Of a stretch of 5,228 nt of DNA, positions 5,213-5,228 are shown in pieces; position 1 is the stretch's first letter, and the number at the start of each line of letters is the position of its first letter. The stretch is from assembly GCA_007135895.1 (NCBI GenBank), contig SLHZ01000163.1:1-5228 (forward strand), given 5' to 3'. The notes under the pieces are model-generated. The model ran no database searches. It was not told the origin of the DNA and saw only the letters and a program-made list of their open reading frames with translations. This DNA is from Balneolales bacterium. GTDB lineage: Bacteria > Bacteroidota > Rhodothermia > Balneolales > Natronogracilivirgulaceae. The position numbers and the translations under genes were made by a program.

Positions 5213-5228
5213 ATGAACGCCAATATAC
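5213..5228 (+). CDS. Possible first codons of a rightward gene cut by the window end
   Basis: ATG at 5213 begins an open frame reading Met-Asn-Ala-Asn-Ile up to the edge. It has an A-rich upstream stretch and an AGG ten bases away. The 180 bases between the DUF3078 start and this point hold no convincing gene, so a divergently transcribed gene here would be normal. Five codons cannot prove it. Confidence 0.22.

Noticed and set aside
5023..5223. 66-codon leftward open frame across the right intergenic region
   Set aside because: It overlaps the start of the DUF3078 gene in another frame and has no motif, no good ribosome site and an unlikely composition rich in Pro, Cys and Trp.

Overview
The window reads like chromosomal DNA of a Gram-negative bacterium from the Bacteroidota/Balneolota/Rhodothermota side of the FCB group. 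The main evidence is a DUF3078-type outer-membrane β-barrel protein with a signal peptide (typical of that group), plus a second β-barrel C-terminus ending in Phe. The moderate G+C content fits. The assignment is an inference from protein style; there is no rRNA or other phylogenetic marker here.

Layout: positions 1-924 (+) hold the C-terminal 307 residues of an outer-membrane β-barrel-like protein whose start lies outside the window. An AT-rich gap follows (925-1078) with a possible terminator, a perfect 12-bp palindrome and a weak promoter-like stretch. Positions 1079-2605 (+) encode a complete ALDH7-family dehydrogenase (α-aminoadipic semialdehyde / piperideine-6-carboxylate dehydrogenase). 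It converges on 2721-4091 (-), a complete PLP-dependent group II decarboxylase-like enzyme. A strong 16-bp hairpin lies between them. Upstream of the decarboxylase-like gene, on the same strand, is a complete DUF3078 β-barrel protein (4154-5032, -). Positions 5033-5228 look intergenic and may carry the leader and first codons of a rightward gene.

The two enzymes fit amino-acid catabolism. ALDH7 oxidises the lysine-derived semialdehyde to α-aminoadipate. The PLP enzyme probably acts on an amino acid, but its substrate cannot be read from sequence, and no operon links the two. The two β-barrel proteins are envelope components with no evident metabolic link.

The least expected signal is in the short gaps. 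Three of the four visible gene ends are followed by, or contain, a short direct-repeat cluster: GCTCAT x3 after the first gene, a 17-bp copy of the ALDH gene's own last codons and stop placed 75 bp downstream, and four exact-period 13-bp units that begin inside the DUF3078 stop region and run towards the decarboxylase start. The last array carries a perfect TATAAT in the right orientation for the decarboxylase gene. No mobile element, tRNA, rRNA or CRISPR array is visible, and I do not see a clearly new multi-gene system.
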